This document shows, piece by piece, positions 34,010 through 47,500 of a stretch of DNA of 64,000 nt (position 1 is the first letter of the stretch; the number at the start of each line of letters is the position of its first letter). The DNA is from Penium margaritaceum (lineage: Eukaryota > Streptophyta > Zygnematophyceae > Desmidiales > Peniaceae), in assembly GCA_023375785.1 (NCBI GenBank), contig SZWC01006949.1, positions 27,491-91,490 of the forward strand, in the 5' to 3' direction. The translations under genes were made by a program, and so were the position numbers. The notes beneath the pieces were generated by a model that was not told where the DNA came from, did not search any database, and worked only from the letters and a program-made list of their open reading frames with translations.

Positions 34010-37000
34010 TTCAAGTCCACACCCAAACCACTGAACAAGGTATTTCCTCACAACCCGCAACCGGAGTGTACACTCTTGGTGTTGGAGAAGACAAAGAACT
34101 CCGTATTTGCCGTCGGTAGCAAGGACATCCAGTGGTGGCTGAACGGTTCCTTCTTCTGCGTATTGAGCCAACAAGCTCACATGAACCACATCATGTATCT
34201 TCATAATCGTCGGAAGAAACAATCCGTATGCCACTGGCCCGATGCATGCAATGAAGGGAAATGACCCAATCCACTTCGGTAGAAGTTTTTGCGCCCCTAG
34301 AGACTTCAGCCATAGATTCTTAGTACTAAGCATCACCTTATCATCGATGTCAAACGAGACCTCACAGCCACATTTTTCGGCATATGTGTTTTATTGTTGC
34401 CAAACAGCTTGAAGATGACCCTTTATGTAATGGGGAGTCTATGCGCTTGGCAAAGGCTTGAGCAGAAGGAACCTGTCCTACTCTATTGCCATTCTTCACC
34501 AATAAAGAGGACACCACTGGATGTCAACCACTATTCAACACAAATGATGTGAACTATGTGGACTCATTCACCAAGTTATTCGTCGCAAACTCTGCTGGTG
34601 CTGGGATTTCATCCCTGCCATTTATGACAAGGTCCACGTATATACGAAAAACTTGTTCCATAGTGCGGTTCATGTGCTTTGCTTTTCTGTCAACTTGAGG
34701 GTTAAACGCTGTCAACATTTGCAACTTGCTGCCACTGTACTCGTGCATCTTTTGCCAGAACTTATTGACAAGCTTTCTATCTCAATCAGAGATAATGCGC
34801 AATGGCAAGCCGTGGTGCTTTACGATACCCTAAAAAATGAGATGAGCATTCTCCTATGTGTTCACATCACTGGTTTTAGGAATAAAGAATGTCATCTTTG
34901 CTAGAAGATCCACAACCATGAGTATTACATCATGGCCATGAGTCGTGTCCGGAAGACCAGTAATGAAGTCCATGTTGACGCACTCCCACGGAGTCCTAAG
35001 AATACAAAGGTGTTGGAGGAATCCAACAGGCTTCTTGTTACTCGCCTTACTACGAAGACATGGGTTGCATGTCTTATCTCTGTAATACTTACGGGCATTG
35101 ATAGTCCATCCTGGCCACCAGTAATGGTCCGAGAGTGCTTGTCCTGTCTTTCAACGTCCCACGTGACGTGCGACCGGCGGGTCGTTGAACTAGAAGATAA
35201 TGTATACTCGAAGGTCTCTCGAGTCTATCACAACTTGTTCTCCATGCCATCAGATTTTTGTGGCCTCCACCAATACATTATTGTCTAGATTTCAAGGGTC
35301 ATGAAACTAACAATCCACATTGTATTTGATCCGGATTTTCTTTTCACAAAATCATTGTAGTTGATAAGCTATCAAGGTGGTTGCCATAGAGGTGTAGGGG
35401 AACTTTGATGTTCGCACGATTGCTATCGCAATGGCCATAAAACACCGATTGACCTCGGTGGTTGCTTTGATTTCCAATGGCATTCGGCTTGGTGGATCAG
35501 CCACATTAATGTATTCTAACCAATGTTCCCATGTGAACAAAAATCGGCTCAGGTATTCGCTCCAACACGCTTGTCATTTCGATAGGTTCGGTTGCATTTG
35601 TAAAAACACCAATGGGTTATGGCCAGTCACGACCGTCGTACTCCTTTCAACACCCTCAAGGTATCAACGCCACATCTCAAAATTCTAAACTGTACTACTG
35701 ATAACTAAATTAAATTTTAAATTCTCTTATGGGTACATTTTAAAGGATCTTTTTTGTTGTTGAATGTTTAGGTGCACCTAAATCAATTTCAGTCGTGCTT
35801 TTCTCAATGTTGTATTGCATCCCGACTACAAAAGAATCATACGCGGTTGTCTATGTATTTGTTGTGTGTGTGTGTTTTAGCTTCAAGTCTTGTTTCAGTT
35901 TCTCTATCATGCATGGGCTGGTGTGCTCAAAGTGTCAGAGGTAACAGATCAAGTTATCATGCTTGTCTTAGCACAAATTGTACGAGTCGCGCTTGTCTGA
36001 TTAGTTGACATTCTGCTCATTGCAATTTTGAACACGTTCGACGTCGAATTTAAAGACTGCTTTTTTTGGTTGTTGAATGTTTTGGTTCAATCTAAAAATC
36101 TTCATGTCAGAAAACCATGGATTAATTTAAACATCACATAATTTTCAAGATATGTATGATCAAAACTAAAGACCAGTAGTGTACCGCAAGGAGCTCTTGA
36201 TCCCGAGTCGTGTACCACATTTCCGTGGGGACGAGCTTCCGGTCCTCATACGCCATTGGGTGACCGTTTTGCACGTGGATGGCTATGATCCCTACTGTTG
36301 ACACATCACATTAAACCCTGCATGGTTGCAATGGACCCGAAAGAGCTAGGAAGGGTGATGTAGAAAGAAGCTCTTTGACTCTGGTAAAGGCGTTCTCACA
36401 GTCAAATGTTCATTCCCAATGCACATCTTTTTGCGTGATTCTCATTAGTGGTGCTACCAGGGTCAAATACCCTTGCTTAAACTGTCAAAAGTAGTTTGCA
36501 AGGCCAAGGAAGGAGTAAAATTTCCCAATGTTTTCCAGGTATTGCCAGCCCACCACAACTTACACCTTTCATGGGGCAACACAAATAGCGTCCTTGTCGA
36601 CGATGACTTGAGGGTATTCGATCTCGTCTTGTGCAAACTTGTACTTGCTCACTTTTGCGTAGAACTTTTGTTCCCAATGGATCGCAAGGACTTGGCGCAG
36701 ATGTTCTATGTGCTATTCCATGAAAGTAGATAAAACCAAGATGTCTTTTAGGTGAACCAAGACAAATTGACTGCGTTGCTTGGAAAAATTTTGGTTTGCT
36801 TTTCCTTGGAAGGTTGCTGAGCCTTTTTTGGCCCGAAGCATGACACTCAGAACTGATAGTGTCCCAAGTGCATTCAAAATACGATTTTGGGTACATCATA
36901 TCCCATGATGCATATTTGATAGTACCATTGAAACAAATCCAAGCAAAAAAATTATTTGGCCCTCAATATATGATCAAACACGTCCTCAATCCACAGTAAG

Positions 37001-37650
37001 GGGAATCAAATCTTCACCATCAACTTGTTCAACACCCGGTAGTCCACATACATTTGTAAACCGCTGTCCTTTTTTTTTCACAAAAAGGATCAGCACACCG
37101 TACTGCAAGCTCCTTGGCTCAATCCACCCTTTTGCAGGGTACTCTTTGATTTGGCGTTCGGCCTCTTGCCCTTCTGCTAGACTAAGGCGATACATGGGTC
37201 TGAATGGAGGAGTCACTTTCCAATTGAAATGGAATCGTATTGCCCATGTGTCGTTCTAGTGGAAGCCCAACCTATTGATCTTGCAATACATCCAAGAACT
37301 CCACTAATAGATATTTGATCTCTTTTGGTGCCTCCTCCTTCACGTCATCCTCCACTTTTGGGGGCTCAGCCAAGAAATGTCGACATCCCATCGAATACGT
37401 CTCTTGACTTGCATCGCAGACGAGCTCGCATAGACGTTGATTCGGGTTGATGACATTTTTGTACTCAAAATGAGCATAGAGTGACATTTTCCCTTCCAAA
37501 GCATCACGCGCCTTGATTTAAAGCACATCACAGCCTTGTTTTTGCAGAGCCAAAAATTGCCTAGCACCACATCATATGGGTCAAGAATGTCAAGTACCTT
37601 CAATTTGAAACTCCGTGTGTATGAATTCTGAACATGAATATGGATTTTGG
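34010..37650 (-). pseudogene. E5 pol region
   Basis: On the - strand: PYDVVLGNFWLCKNKAVMCF near 37540-37600 (protease end); MTPPFRPMYRLSLAEGQEAE and KEYPAKGWIEPRSLQYGV near 37100-37210 (RT N-terminus); AYEDRKLVPTE near 36200 (RNase H); FNPQVDRKAKHMNRTMEQV near 34650-34710 (integrase core); PTIMKIHDVVHVSLL near 34190; and EYLVQW/GCGLEHNS near 34010-34060, the YLVQWxGxxxEHNSWEP pattern of a chromodomain. Each block has an orthologous block in E3. The region is broken. Confidence 0.8.
35693..36181. mobile_element. Small insert in E5, possible non-autonomous CACTA element
   Basis: About 489 bp that separates two halves of the E5 RNase H domain and shares nothing with gypsy pol. The ends are 8-bp inverted repeats with one mismatch (TACTACTG on the left; CACTACTG when the right end is read inwards). 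CACTACTG resembles the termini of CACTA/En-Spm transposons. A direct repeat GTTGTTGAATGTTT lies ~55-115 bp inside each end (35755-35774 and 36067-36085). It has no coding capacity. The 3-bp target-site duplication usual for CACTA is not evident, so the family is tentative; an unclassified MITE is the alternative. Confidence 0.45.
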
Positions 37651-38449
37651 CTCTTTAGATACCAATCATTGGTACCGTACGGTTGTTACCAACGATAGCT
37701 GCCCTTTTTGATGGCTCGTACTTTAGGTCCAAATATCGAGTAAGGCCAAGGCTAAAAAGGAGACATCTCCTCTAGCATCAGCCGATATGTTCACGAGAGC
37801 ACCAACTAGGTGTCCTTTGAATTGAATTGTCATGTTACCTCTACACTTTCGAGTGAACATGCTCCTCAACGATCAGCCAAGATTGTGATAAACACGAAAC
37901 ATATACGTTCAGTGTCACAGTTCCCATGATTCACCCACTCGAGTCCACGTTGTATGGGCACGTGTGATTGTGGCTAGCACCTTGAAACCTTCAAACTTTA
38001 CTGGGTCAATAATATCAACCAAAGGTACCGCGAATGTGTTGAACTCATCACCTTGAGGACGCTTGCTTCAATTACTGTGTCATACAACTCTTACAAAGTG
38101 GTCAGTGTTGCCATCACTAAGTAGTTACGATCACACATCTCATTGAAAGATACAACGTTTACTGGGCAATGATGGTTTGTAGGTGTAGAATGAGATTCAA
38201 CAAGAGGGGAGAAAACAATAGAAAAGTTTGAACTCGTCAAAGACTCCTCGTCTAAAAACATGAACCCACACTAGTAATCACGTTTTACCCATGAATTGTC
38301 ACGACTAAAATCACTTAGGAGTGGGGAAAACCCACACAATGGCCTTGCTTGTTTCCAATGTTGTGTCCATTGCCACAACCACAAACCTGTCCACGACCTT
38401 GTTTGCGGCCTCTTACTACAACATACCCACGAGTCGCTACTGCTGCGAC

Positions 38450-40400
38450 TAGCGCCACAGCCTCTTGTCCACCACGTGCATCCTCAAGGCACTCTGCCCT
38501 AAAGTGAGTCGGTTACATGCAATTATGGCAGAGTCCATCGCGGAAGGCTATGTTGCAATGCTCATGTGTTGCCTGCAGCACGTCATTGTCATAGCTACGC
38601 TTGTGGTTTGGGGTCTTGTGTCCGCCAGTCTCCTTGACTTGAGGGTTTGGAGCTGCTTGCCCTTAGCCTCGCCTTGCTTTCAAGCTGCTCCTCCAGCCCT
38701 CGGAGCATCCATGTGCATGTCGCGGCCTTGTTGTGCATGCACATTTGGCCGTACGTCCTAGTAATGCTTTAGGTTTTCTGAATACACTTCACTCATGCAA
38801 TCCAATAATGCCCTCCACCTTGTGCAAGCTTGGCCCCTTGCCATTGTGGTGGTCTTGTCCTTCAACTTCTTGCTGGCAAGACTGTCATGCAAGTACTCCA
38901 GCAGCATGCACTATGGGTACTTGAAGGTGTGAGTCCCATTACCTTCGGTGAAGCTTTTGGCTTTTTCCACGAGTACAGCAATCTCGCTCAAGTTCTTGAT
39001 CTTATGGAAAGAGCACAGTGCCTCCTCACAATAGGTGGACTTCTTATGCATAATTGTGTAGAAGGCCTTCAATGGAATGGGCTGCCACTCAAGGTGCGGC
39101 TGCTACGCACCCCACTCCTTGACCACATCCTTTAAGAGCTTGTCTTCAAGCCGTGTCATGGCAAGGACGCCCCGCTGACTTAGTAGACCCATGTGGACAT
39201 GTAGAATGTTCTCCATATAATTCAGCCAATCGGTTAGCTTCATGCCCTTCTGAAAGATCTCCACACTATGGAGGAAGGACGTGTTCATGACCGATCCCGA
39301 AGTTGTCGAGGTAGGCAAGTCCTTGCTGCCACCAATAGTGGCAGCAGCACCTGCGATACGTACGATTGGTGATGCATCCACACCTGGGTCATGCTCTGCA
39401 ATTCCTTGTTGGGGTTGTCGCATCTGGTGCTTGCCTCTAGAGCGGCCAAGCGCTACAACTAGTGATCATGGTTGAGGTTTGTGATGCTTTACCTAATGTG
39501 GACCAGCAGGTTGGTGAATAAGAACTTCAGCTCTGATGTCATTGGAGCATAAGTGATAGCCTCCAAGGTCTCGTATCTTTCGTGCAACATTACCCACTAC
39601 AGGAGGGTACGATTCGTGTACACGCCTTCGAGGAGTCCCTCCTTCCGGTGAAGGCTCTCATTAGTGAGGACACTTGAGTAGGCGCTGGTCTGCCCCATTG
39701 CGGCCACATCGTAGGAAGGGGGGTCTGCCTCCACTCCTATGGGTGGTGCCGCACCTTCACCGTAAGTGGTGATCTTCAGCCACCCCGCCGCCTTGGCAGC
39801 CAACTCAGCAAGCCTTTGGCGGTCATCACGAATGGCCATCATGGCGACGTCGCTTGGCTTGTTCTTGTGGGGAACTTCTCGCCTGGTTACTTTTGGTGCC
39901 TTTCTTGCTCTTGGCAGCCTTGCTGCTGTCGGCACCTTCAGGCGATCCGGTGAGCACCATGTCATTCTCGAGCGATTGGCTCAAGATTGCTACATGAAGA
40001 TGGTGATGATTGCAATCCTTGTTGCCTTTTCCATCTTTGGCATTGTGCTCTTTGTTGGGGTCCACGTCCAGGTGGTCCTCCTTGAGCGCATCGTCTGTCG
40101 CATGGGGGTCGCCCACGTGCACATCAACATGCTCGTTAAGCACTCTTTTTGGGCTTTTGTATGCTTGTCGGTGTCGGTTGCCTTTGATGGTATGGTTGGC
40201 TTTTGTTTGGCAATCGTGCTACTGGCAGCGGCTCTCGAAATTTGGAGTCCGCCAAGGGCATGTGGTGAGGCCAACACCACCTTGCCCTTGTTGGTCTTGG
40301 ACAGTCGGGTACTTGCCATCTTGTCGCACATGCGACTAGCACGTGAACATTGTTGTGAGGATGACCTTACAACTTTGAATAGGAATGTCTCCCAAAGTCT
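38450..40400 (-). pseudogene. E5 gag region
   Basis: Zinc-knuckle-like segment near 38480-38530 (HFRAEC). The gag core, FLHSVEIFQKGMKLTDWLNY near 39200-39290, is shared with E3. Upstream is a Lys/Ala-rich N-terminal stretch near 39830-40140 (SKAAKSKKGTKSNQARSS) and DDRQRLAELAAKAAGWLKIT near 39770-39840. The region is broken. Confidence 0.65.
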
Positions 40401-40539
40401 CCTTCCTCTCATAATTGGTGAGGCAATTATAGATTTTATTTCTATTCTCCTAGGCTATCACGGTCTGTACAAATGCGTTGATTTTGAAACTAGTCTTCTT
40501 ACACCATGACTCACGGCAATTGCTAGCAACTATAATGTA

Positions 40540-41908
40540 GGAAACAGAAATTCAAAACACAAGTGGATGACAAGAAATGCGAGTGTCTTCCACAAAACAA
40601 GGGCAAAGAGTGGGAGAGGAATTCTAACCATTCCTAAGAACTCCTTTCACTCCCTGTTCTAACTTCTTGTCTTCCTTTTGTCTTCTTGTATTCCTTGGCC
40701 TCCTTTTGAGTCTTATTCGCACGTCTCACGCTCCTTGGCGTCGTCTTCCTTGAGCCGGCGGCGTTCGGGAAGTTGCCAAAAATCTTCAAGGTGTCTTCCT
40801 CCCTTTTTTTGGGTTGTTCTCAGGCCGTGAGTGCCCCTGGTCTTGGAGGAAATGCTGTCCCAAGTTTTGGATGAAGGAGGGAGGAGGGAACCTTGAAAAC
40901 GGAAGCAAATTGGTGGCTTAAGAGGTGGGCACTCCCCACCCCGTCCAAACAAAAAGTCCACTCAACTCCCTGGAGTAAAAAAGGAGCTCACATGAGTTGG
41001 GACGATGAAGTACAGCTCTTTAAGAGCTTTCCAACATACTTCTCAGTGCTTGGAACAGATTAATGTGGACGCCATATACCCTTCAGCATTTGTTCTACTC
41101 CTTGCAACTGCCGATGAAATTTCATATACGACGTAGCCGCCATTTTTATCGCCTCCTTGGCCACGAGGCTCGTTTCGCTCTAAGAACCACTATAACAGAT
41201 ATGTCTTCAAATACTTTAGTTAGGTCATCGTCCAAGTTCGCAGAATGGCATCCATAATCACTCCAGGGGTTCTCCCCTCTGCGTCACTTTGGGGGTAATT
41301 GTCATCAACGTCATGTGCAGTGAGACTTGAATAGCTCATGTCTCCGGAGGCCCCTTTTGATTGTTAGCTCATCCCCTTGTTCCGGGTCCGAAACAATGGG
41401 GAGGGGGTTACTACCCCAAACTTGTGATTTTGTCCAAGTTGTCCGATTTGGACACTTGCAGTTTTTCCGCAGTGAACTCGGGTTTCAGTTTTGATGTGAT
41501 GGCATAAAATCGTGGCGTGTAAGGCAAGATTGGAGATCGGCTGAATTTTCTCTTACGCTCCTCGCTCCCCACTCTCACCCTTGCTCCCCCTGTTCCTCAT
41601 CCTTACTCGCTTTCTTGCGAGGAGGGCAAGCGGGGGCAAGGGCACAAGGCCCCGAGGCCTTGCCCTTGAGGCCCTTGCGGCCCCTCAGCCGCCAATTGGG
41701 CTAAGTCCACAATCGACGGCTTGCGGCAGGCTCGCTGGTGGCCGTCCGGTCAGTTGGCGGAGCGCCGGCCGTCCAGCCAGCCGGTGGTCAGCTGGCTGGC
41801 AGCCAATGAAGTGTTGGCCATCTGCCAGCCCTCGCTAATGGAAGGGGTGGTGTGCAACCACCCCTCGCTTCAACAAGGAGGGAGGGCCGAACCAGCCCTC
41901 TCGCTTCA
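40540..41908 (-). repeat. E5 5' LTR
   Basis: The outer part (41908 to ~41215) matches the 3' LTR copy at 33683-32990. The inner boundary, next to the expected primer-binding site, was not found; it is placed near 40540 only because gag-like sequence begins just below. Its length would be ~1.37 kb if correct. Confidence 0.55.
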
Positions 41909-42535
41909 ATAAGGGAGTGAGGCACAAGAGGAATACTTTCGGTGGCACGAAATCACCGGACGTGCCTCACATGCGGTAATTTTGTGCCATCACGTACAAA
42001 TTGAAACTCGAGTTTTTCTATTACAGAAATTCAGTAGTGTTTACAAAAACTCGTGCAAACTCACGAGTTTGAATGAATATCCCCCTCCTTTGGGACACAA
42101 AATGAGGGGGCAAGGCAAAAATGGAAATGGGCCTCAAGAGACTAAATGCATTGGATTCTCCCTCCATGCGTCGTCGATCATGATGGCCTCCAGAGTGAGG
42201 TGGAGGGAAAAACCCCTCGAGCGAGCTCTAGATGCCATTTTGCAAACTCTCACAATGACCTAAGTGCAGGAGTTGGAGACTGAACCTTTATTGCAAAGTA
42301 GACATGCATCCGATACATTTGTGAGGGCTTGCAGGTAACATGGCATCACCAAAGGTAGGTGGATATTTTTGTGTTATTTTTTACAACAAGACTTTTTTGC
42401 ATTGGAAATTCTTTTATGTTTCTTTGTGTGATGGATAAACTTGTGTGCTTGCACAAAAATGGATATGATCGTGTGTTACTTTGTGAAGAGGAAATTTGTG
42501 TGATCCCATACACGGATCGTATGGATTCATTTGCT
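41909..42535. other. No gene recognised
   Basis: Mixed sequence between E5 and the inverted dispersed repeat. An imperfect inverted pair around AACTCGAG/CTCGTG/CACGAG lies near 42005-42070. No coding signal was seen. Confidence 0.4.
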
Positions 42536-42539
42536 AGTT

Positions 42540-43260
42540 TAAAATGGGCAAAATAGTCAGGATATCCATGACCCCAAAAGGCGGACCCTCCCATATCCTC
42601 TAGCGGAATTTTATGTGTGCCATATCCAGCACTTAAAAAAAATGAGCGAGGTATCCGGCCTCGCTCGCCATGCTCGATCAGCGACATGCGTCGCAGATCG
42701 GGCATCGCGAGGAGGGTCATGTGACCGTCGCTCGATCGCGACCCTTGCTCCCTCGTGAGATCGCGATCAAGCAATGACCCTTTTCTGTTTCTTCTTTTTA
42801 TGCGCAAACCCCCTATCACAATTTAGGGTTTTGTGTGTTTTGCGTGGGCTCCGCCCGCGCAAAACATGAGACCGTACATCACAATAGGCGGTTTGTGCGT
42901 CGAAAAAAATGAAAAAAAGGGTCATCGCTCAATCGCGATCCAGCGAAAATGCCCATTTCAAATTGGTCATTTTTATTGCAAACTGAAATCCTTAGGTTTG
43001 CGGGACAAACACTTTCAAACCCAACCCCAAATAACATTCGGAGTTGAGGGTTTTGTTTTTTACGCGGGCATCTACTGGGCCGCTCGGTAGCGGGGCCCAA
43101 CAGATCCCCTTTCAATGCATGGGCTGTCTCGGACCCCTCACACAAACCCCACGTAAACCCCTCCTTCTAACGGTCACAAACACCTCAAGTGAGGGACCTG
43201 TGATTGTTCAAGAGGCGTGATGACATCGTCGCTCTGATGCTACATTTCATGTAGCGACAA
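42540..43260 (-). repeat. Dispersed repeat D, left inverted copy
   Basis: Read on the - strand it is colinear with 51210-51850 on the + strand. Shared blocks, in order, are ATGTCATCA, CAATCACA, AGGGGTTTRCGTGGGGTT, TTTGGGGTTGGGTTTGA, GAGCATGGCGAGCGAG and TGGATATGG. It contains repeated TCGCGATC/GATCGCGA words. The inner end carries a hairpin (GCTACAT / ATGTAGC) at 43241-43257. The pair could be long terminal inverted repeats of one DNA element or two independent copies. Confidence 0.7.
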
Positions 43261-44192
43261 CATTCTTTTTGCGTGTTTTCTTAATACGTCGTTGTTTTTC
43301 TTCAACCGGTGGATGTGTCATTGTTAAAGTTTAAATCTGCTGGATATGGCGTTGTTGAAGAGTGGTCTGTGGATGTGGCGGATCTATCAAGAATTCAATG
43401 GGTATATGGTCACACCCCCGATTTAAAAGCCTTTTGAAATTGTACTTTCCTTGTCATTTTCCCGCCTTAGTGATCGCTCTCTTTTTTCGTGTGGAGTTCA
43501 GTCATAATGCCTATGCTTGAGCGAACATACGTGAAACTGCTTGCGCCTGTTATGACGTCAATGTAGAAAACTCTGCAAGAATCTGGGAAAACATTGGAGC
43601 AAAAACACATCTCCTAGTTCTCGAATGGGTATTTGTCCCTCTCTTCCTTTGTTTAGTTTTTCATCCTATAGGTAGGAACCTACATATACACCTTTTAGCA
43701 TAACTTTACAGATAAGTTGTTATTCCATGTGGGGTAATCACACCAGGAAAGGTATCCCGAGGGGTTGTTTGGGAGTCGCACCTTTGGTAAGAGCATCGTG
43801 ACACTCCTGCGACGAAGATGAAAAAGGTGTGAATAGACCATTAGGTGCACCCATCTTCAAATTTGATTCTATCAAGGAATCTTGTAAACATTGGGATAGG
43901 GAGAAGGATTTCATAAGTGGGCCCCACCTTAGTAGGTCAGGATTGGATAATGATGATGTAATCGCTTGCTGATGTTGTGATGAAACTGACATAACATAGA
44001 TCATGGCTTATGAGCAGATTGTCTGGACAAGGGCCTTCAGGTATGGTTTGATGTTGACCATGGGATGTGAAATTGCTTCACAAGGATGAAGTTATAATTG
44101 GTAAAGGAGGGTTCATAAAACAAGGCCCAATAGGGGGCATTTCCTCTTGTCTCCTGGTACATAGAAGAGAAGGGAGTTATCTTCGAGAAGTT
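43261..44192. other. No gene recognised
   Basis: AT-rich DNA between repeat D and E6. Three imperfect steps of GTGGATGTGTCATTGTT / CTGGATATGGCGTTGTT / GTGGATGTGGCG lie at 43310-43382. No protein or RNA signal was seen. Confidence 0.4.
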
Positions 44193-44567
44193 TGCCAAAA
44201 GATGTGTGGAAGCTTCCTAGCAACACAACCGCTGACTAGGCATCAGTGCGTGGTCAGACGGTGACGATAGTCACGGGCCGTACACACAAATGCAAGAGTC
44301 TAGCTAGGAGACACAAGTAAAAGTGTCAGAATGCTTCAATAGCACTTGGAGAGAGACAAAACAAATGACAGGCCCATAACATACATACCTGCCGCAGCGC
44401 ACGGCGGGTGTCGCACGCGGCAAAGCAAGTTCTATCCTAAAACCGGCCCCAAAACACTATCATGGTTGTAACCCTGTGTAGACAAGTCAGAACGCTACGT
44501 CGTCTAAACCTAAACACGCACAATCTCAAGTTGGACGCTATGACTGGTCACATGCATGCATCCTCCA
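44193..44567 (-). repeat. E6 3' LTR
   Basis: Colinear with 50499-50871. Shared blocks are GTGTCAGAATGCTTCAATAG, GACGGGTGTCGCACGC-like, CTATCCTAAAACCGG and TACGTCGTCTRAACC (+ strand orientation). Confidence 0.85.
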
Positions 44568-44579
44568 TCAAACGGTGCT

Positions 44580-47500
44580 ATCGCTGTGTCCTGGTACCGC
44601 CAGGACACAGTGGTACCACCAAGCAGGAACACATAGCAAGTGCAACTGCGTCCATCTAAAATCCATGCCCGGTTGCTGTCGGTGTAGCCGTCAAGAACCA
44701 CCAAACACTGCCAGTGGAAGCAAAGTTTGAGGTACGAAATGGAGACCAAATACAGCACCACTCACACAACTGGATAAACGGCTCTAGAACGTGAAGTGTG
44801 CAAAAACAGTGAAAAGGAGGTTAACGGCGAAAGCGATGTCGTGTGGTAGTGGTCAGGTACATCAGAGATACAATGAGACGGAGGTACGAGGTCTCATCCA
44901 CTGTCTCCCCCAATTGTGTGGGATCATCCATCTTTAGGGCATCCTACCTGTGTGAAAGGTGTGGAGGCCATGGGCACTATGCCAGGGAGGTCACTAAAAC
45001 ACTCCTCCACAACACGTTCGTATTGGGCCTGATGCCGCAAAAGTGTCCGTTGTGTGCGGTCTCGCACGATCTCCATTCCAAGAAACATCAGTGCGAGACC
45101 AAGATCCTTCATCCTGTAGGCAGTTTGAAGACCGCTTTGGCCTCCTTCACGACCTCCATGGAGGGAGACATGATGAGAATGTCGTCCACATAGACCAGGA
45201 TGGCGGTGAGTAGTTGAAGCGATCGTCAGATCAAGAGAGGAGGATCTACCTCACTCTATACATATCTTGCACGAATTAAAGTGCTTGTAATCTCCTGGTT
45301 CCAATACCAAGGAGACTTATTGAGTCCGTACAAGGACTTACGCAAGCGCCAGACCTTGACATTGTCCACAAAGCATGGTGGCTGAGCCACGTGAATCTTA
45401 TCGTGCAAAGAGCCATAGAGGAACACATTGTTCACATCCATATGGTGAAGTTCCCTGTCATGCCGAACCAACATACCGCGAGCTGAGGTCATGCAGCCGA
45501 CAGGGGCAAAGGTGTGAGTGTAATCGATGCCCATGATCAAGGAGTATCCCTTGATGACCAAGCAAGCCTTGTGGTGTTCCAATAAGCCATCCGACTTCAC
45601 TTTCTTGCAAAAGACCTACTCGACCCGAATAGCCTTCCTCCGAGGTGGAAGGTCAACTAGCTTGTAAACATCGTGCTCTCCTGTGGCACAATGCTCATCC
45701 TCGCAGGGAGTACGCCACGCGTCTGTGTCCTCTTATGAGAGAGCTTCCCTCAGTGTGCCCAGATCATGCGCCATCGAGGGAGAACTCTGAGTGGCGAGTA
45801 CACACGCCTCAGAGCCGGACGACCACAAGGTCAGCTGCTGCATCACAATCGATGTGAAACTCGCGAGTGACCAGATCGTGCCCTACATGTTATGCTCGAT
45901 GTACCTATGTGTGATCTTTGCAGACACTCAGGCTTAGGGCCTTTGTGCCGTGATCACCACTCGCAACGCTGCAAGTGGAGCGCCTAGGTGCGAGACCGGA
46001 CTCTCACTGGACATCGGATACCAGTGGTGGAAGACAACCACCGTGCTCACGCGAGTAACCTGGGCTCAAGGAGCTCACCTCAACTTCAGAGACAGACGTG
46101 ACCACATATGGTGAGGACTGAGGCATAGGGGCAAGTGATGTAGTGTGAGGAGGTTTAGGCGAAATGACGGGAGACATAGGGCTTGGTGTAGCAGTGGTGG
46201 CGGATGTAGGATCACCCACAGAGGCAGGAGTATCGTTGGATGTTTAAACAAAATCATGGGTTCTTGTGGGGTGTAAAGGAACAGGGGTGGAGACACGCTG
46301 GGCTGGAGTAACATCTGGACTGATAGCTATGATGGTTGGGTCATCAAGAGCCAGATACGAAGTGGTGGAGATGGCTAAAACTGACACATAAGCCAGAAAA
46401 GGGGTGCTCGTAGGTCCAGATACTCCATCCATGGAGAAGCCTCACATGTAGGAACGTGGGTGATAGACATTGACATGATAGAGGTCAGGTCACGGTAGGT
46501 CAGAGACTCGAAGAAGAGCGCGTTGTAGGAATCAACAATGAAACAACAGGCGAGATCCCAAAAACGCCAGTCCCTTGACAGCGGGGAGATGCCTACATAG
46601 GCACACAAGCGACCCCGCAAGGAGACCTTGGACCCCTGCTACTCCTTTGTGTATCAAACAGAAGCCACGGATCCACAGACACAAGCGAAGCAGAGATCGG
46701 CACTAGGCCAAACCAGAGCTTGTATGGTGTAACGTGGTCCGGAAGGGGACCGTGCGGGAGGCGGTTCAAGACCCACGTCATGTAGGCAAGTTATTCACAT
46801 GCAAAGAATTGTGAGAGACCGCACTCAGACTGCATAGCACAAACCGCATCCTCCATGGTGCGGTTCCAGTGCTCACATACATCGTTCTATTGAGGAGTAG
46901 CATGAGCAAAAACCTGGTAAAAAACCCCGTGCTCGGCAGAGAAACTGTCCATCTCGCCAAGAAACTCGCCGCCACGATCCGAGCGAAATGCAGCGTGTGG
47001 CGGGACTGACGCTGAACCATCACTAGCCAGAGGTGAACTGCAAGAGCAGCATTGCTCTTCTAGTGCGGGCTGTAGACCCACCGCATTCGGAAGAAGTCAT
47101 CAGTCAGGGTCAGGACGTATCGGCCCTGATTGGACCGAGACTTGACACGGAGAGGACCAAAAACTCGAGAGGGCAAAGTGCTCGAGAGCAAGAGTCGGAG
47201 TAGGTGCAGCGATGCATCTTACCCTGAACGCAAAACAAACAATCAGTCTAGGACGGCCTCTCAAAAAAGGCCACGCCAAGATCGAGTGTAGGAAGTGTCT
47301 GAATGACCTTCAAAACAGTGTCAAAGCCCACATGACCCAGGCGACGATGCAACAATCGCTGGTGCTGACCAGAGAGAATACCAGTGACAAACACACGTGT
47401 GGGAAGGGAGGGGGAGCAAGGAGAAGAAGAGATCCGAGGGACACAAGATAGATCGTCCATGACAAAAGCATGAAGAAAACTGGTACAAGAATCAACAGCG

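Larger units (their letters stand above)
32990..41908 (-). mobile_element. E5: Ty3/gypsy element, family B
   Basis: The - strand counterpart of E3. From right to left: 5' LTR (41908 to ~40540), gag (~40400-38450), protease (~37650-37450), RT (~37250-36450), RNase H (~36330-35580, interrupted by a small insert at 35693-36181), integrase (~35100-34250), a chromodomain-like tail (~34100-34010), a purine tract, and a partial 3' LTR from 33683 to ~32990. It is heavily broken, well over ten disruptions, and visibly old. It lies tail to tail with E3. Confidence 0.82.

Noticed and set aside
39766-40509. 247-codon hydrophobic + strand frame resembling a membrane protein
   Set aside because: It is the complement of the Lys/Ala/Asp-rich E5 gag N-terminal region. 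Antisense of such codons gives Val/Leu/Phe-rich sequence.
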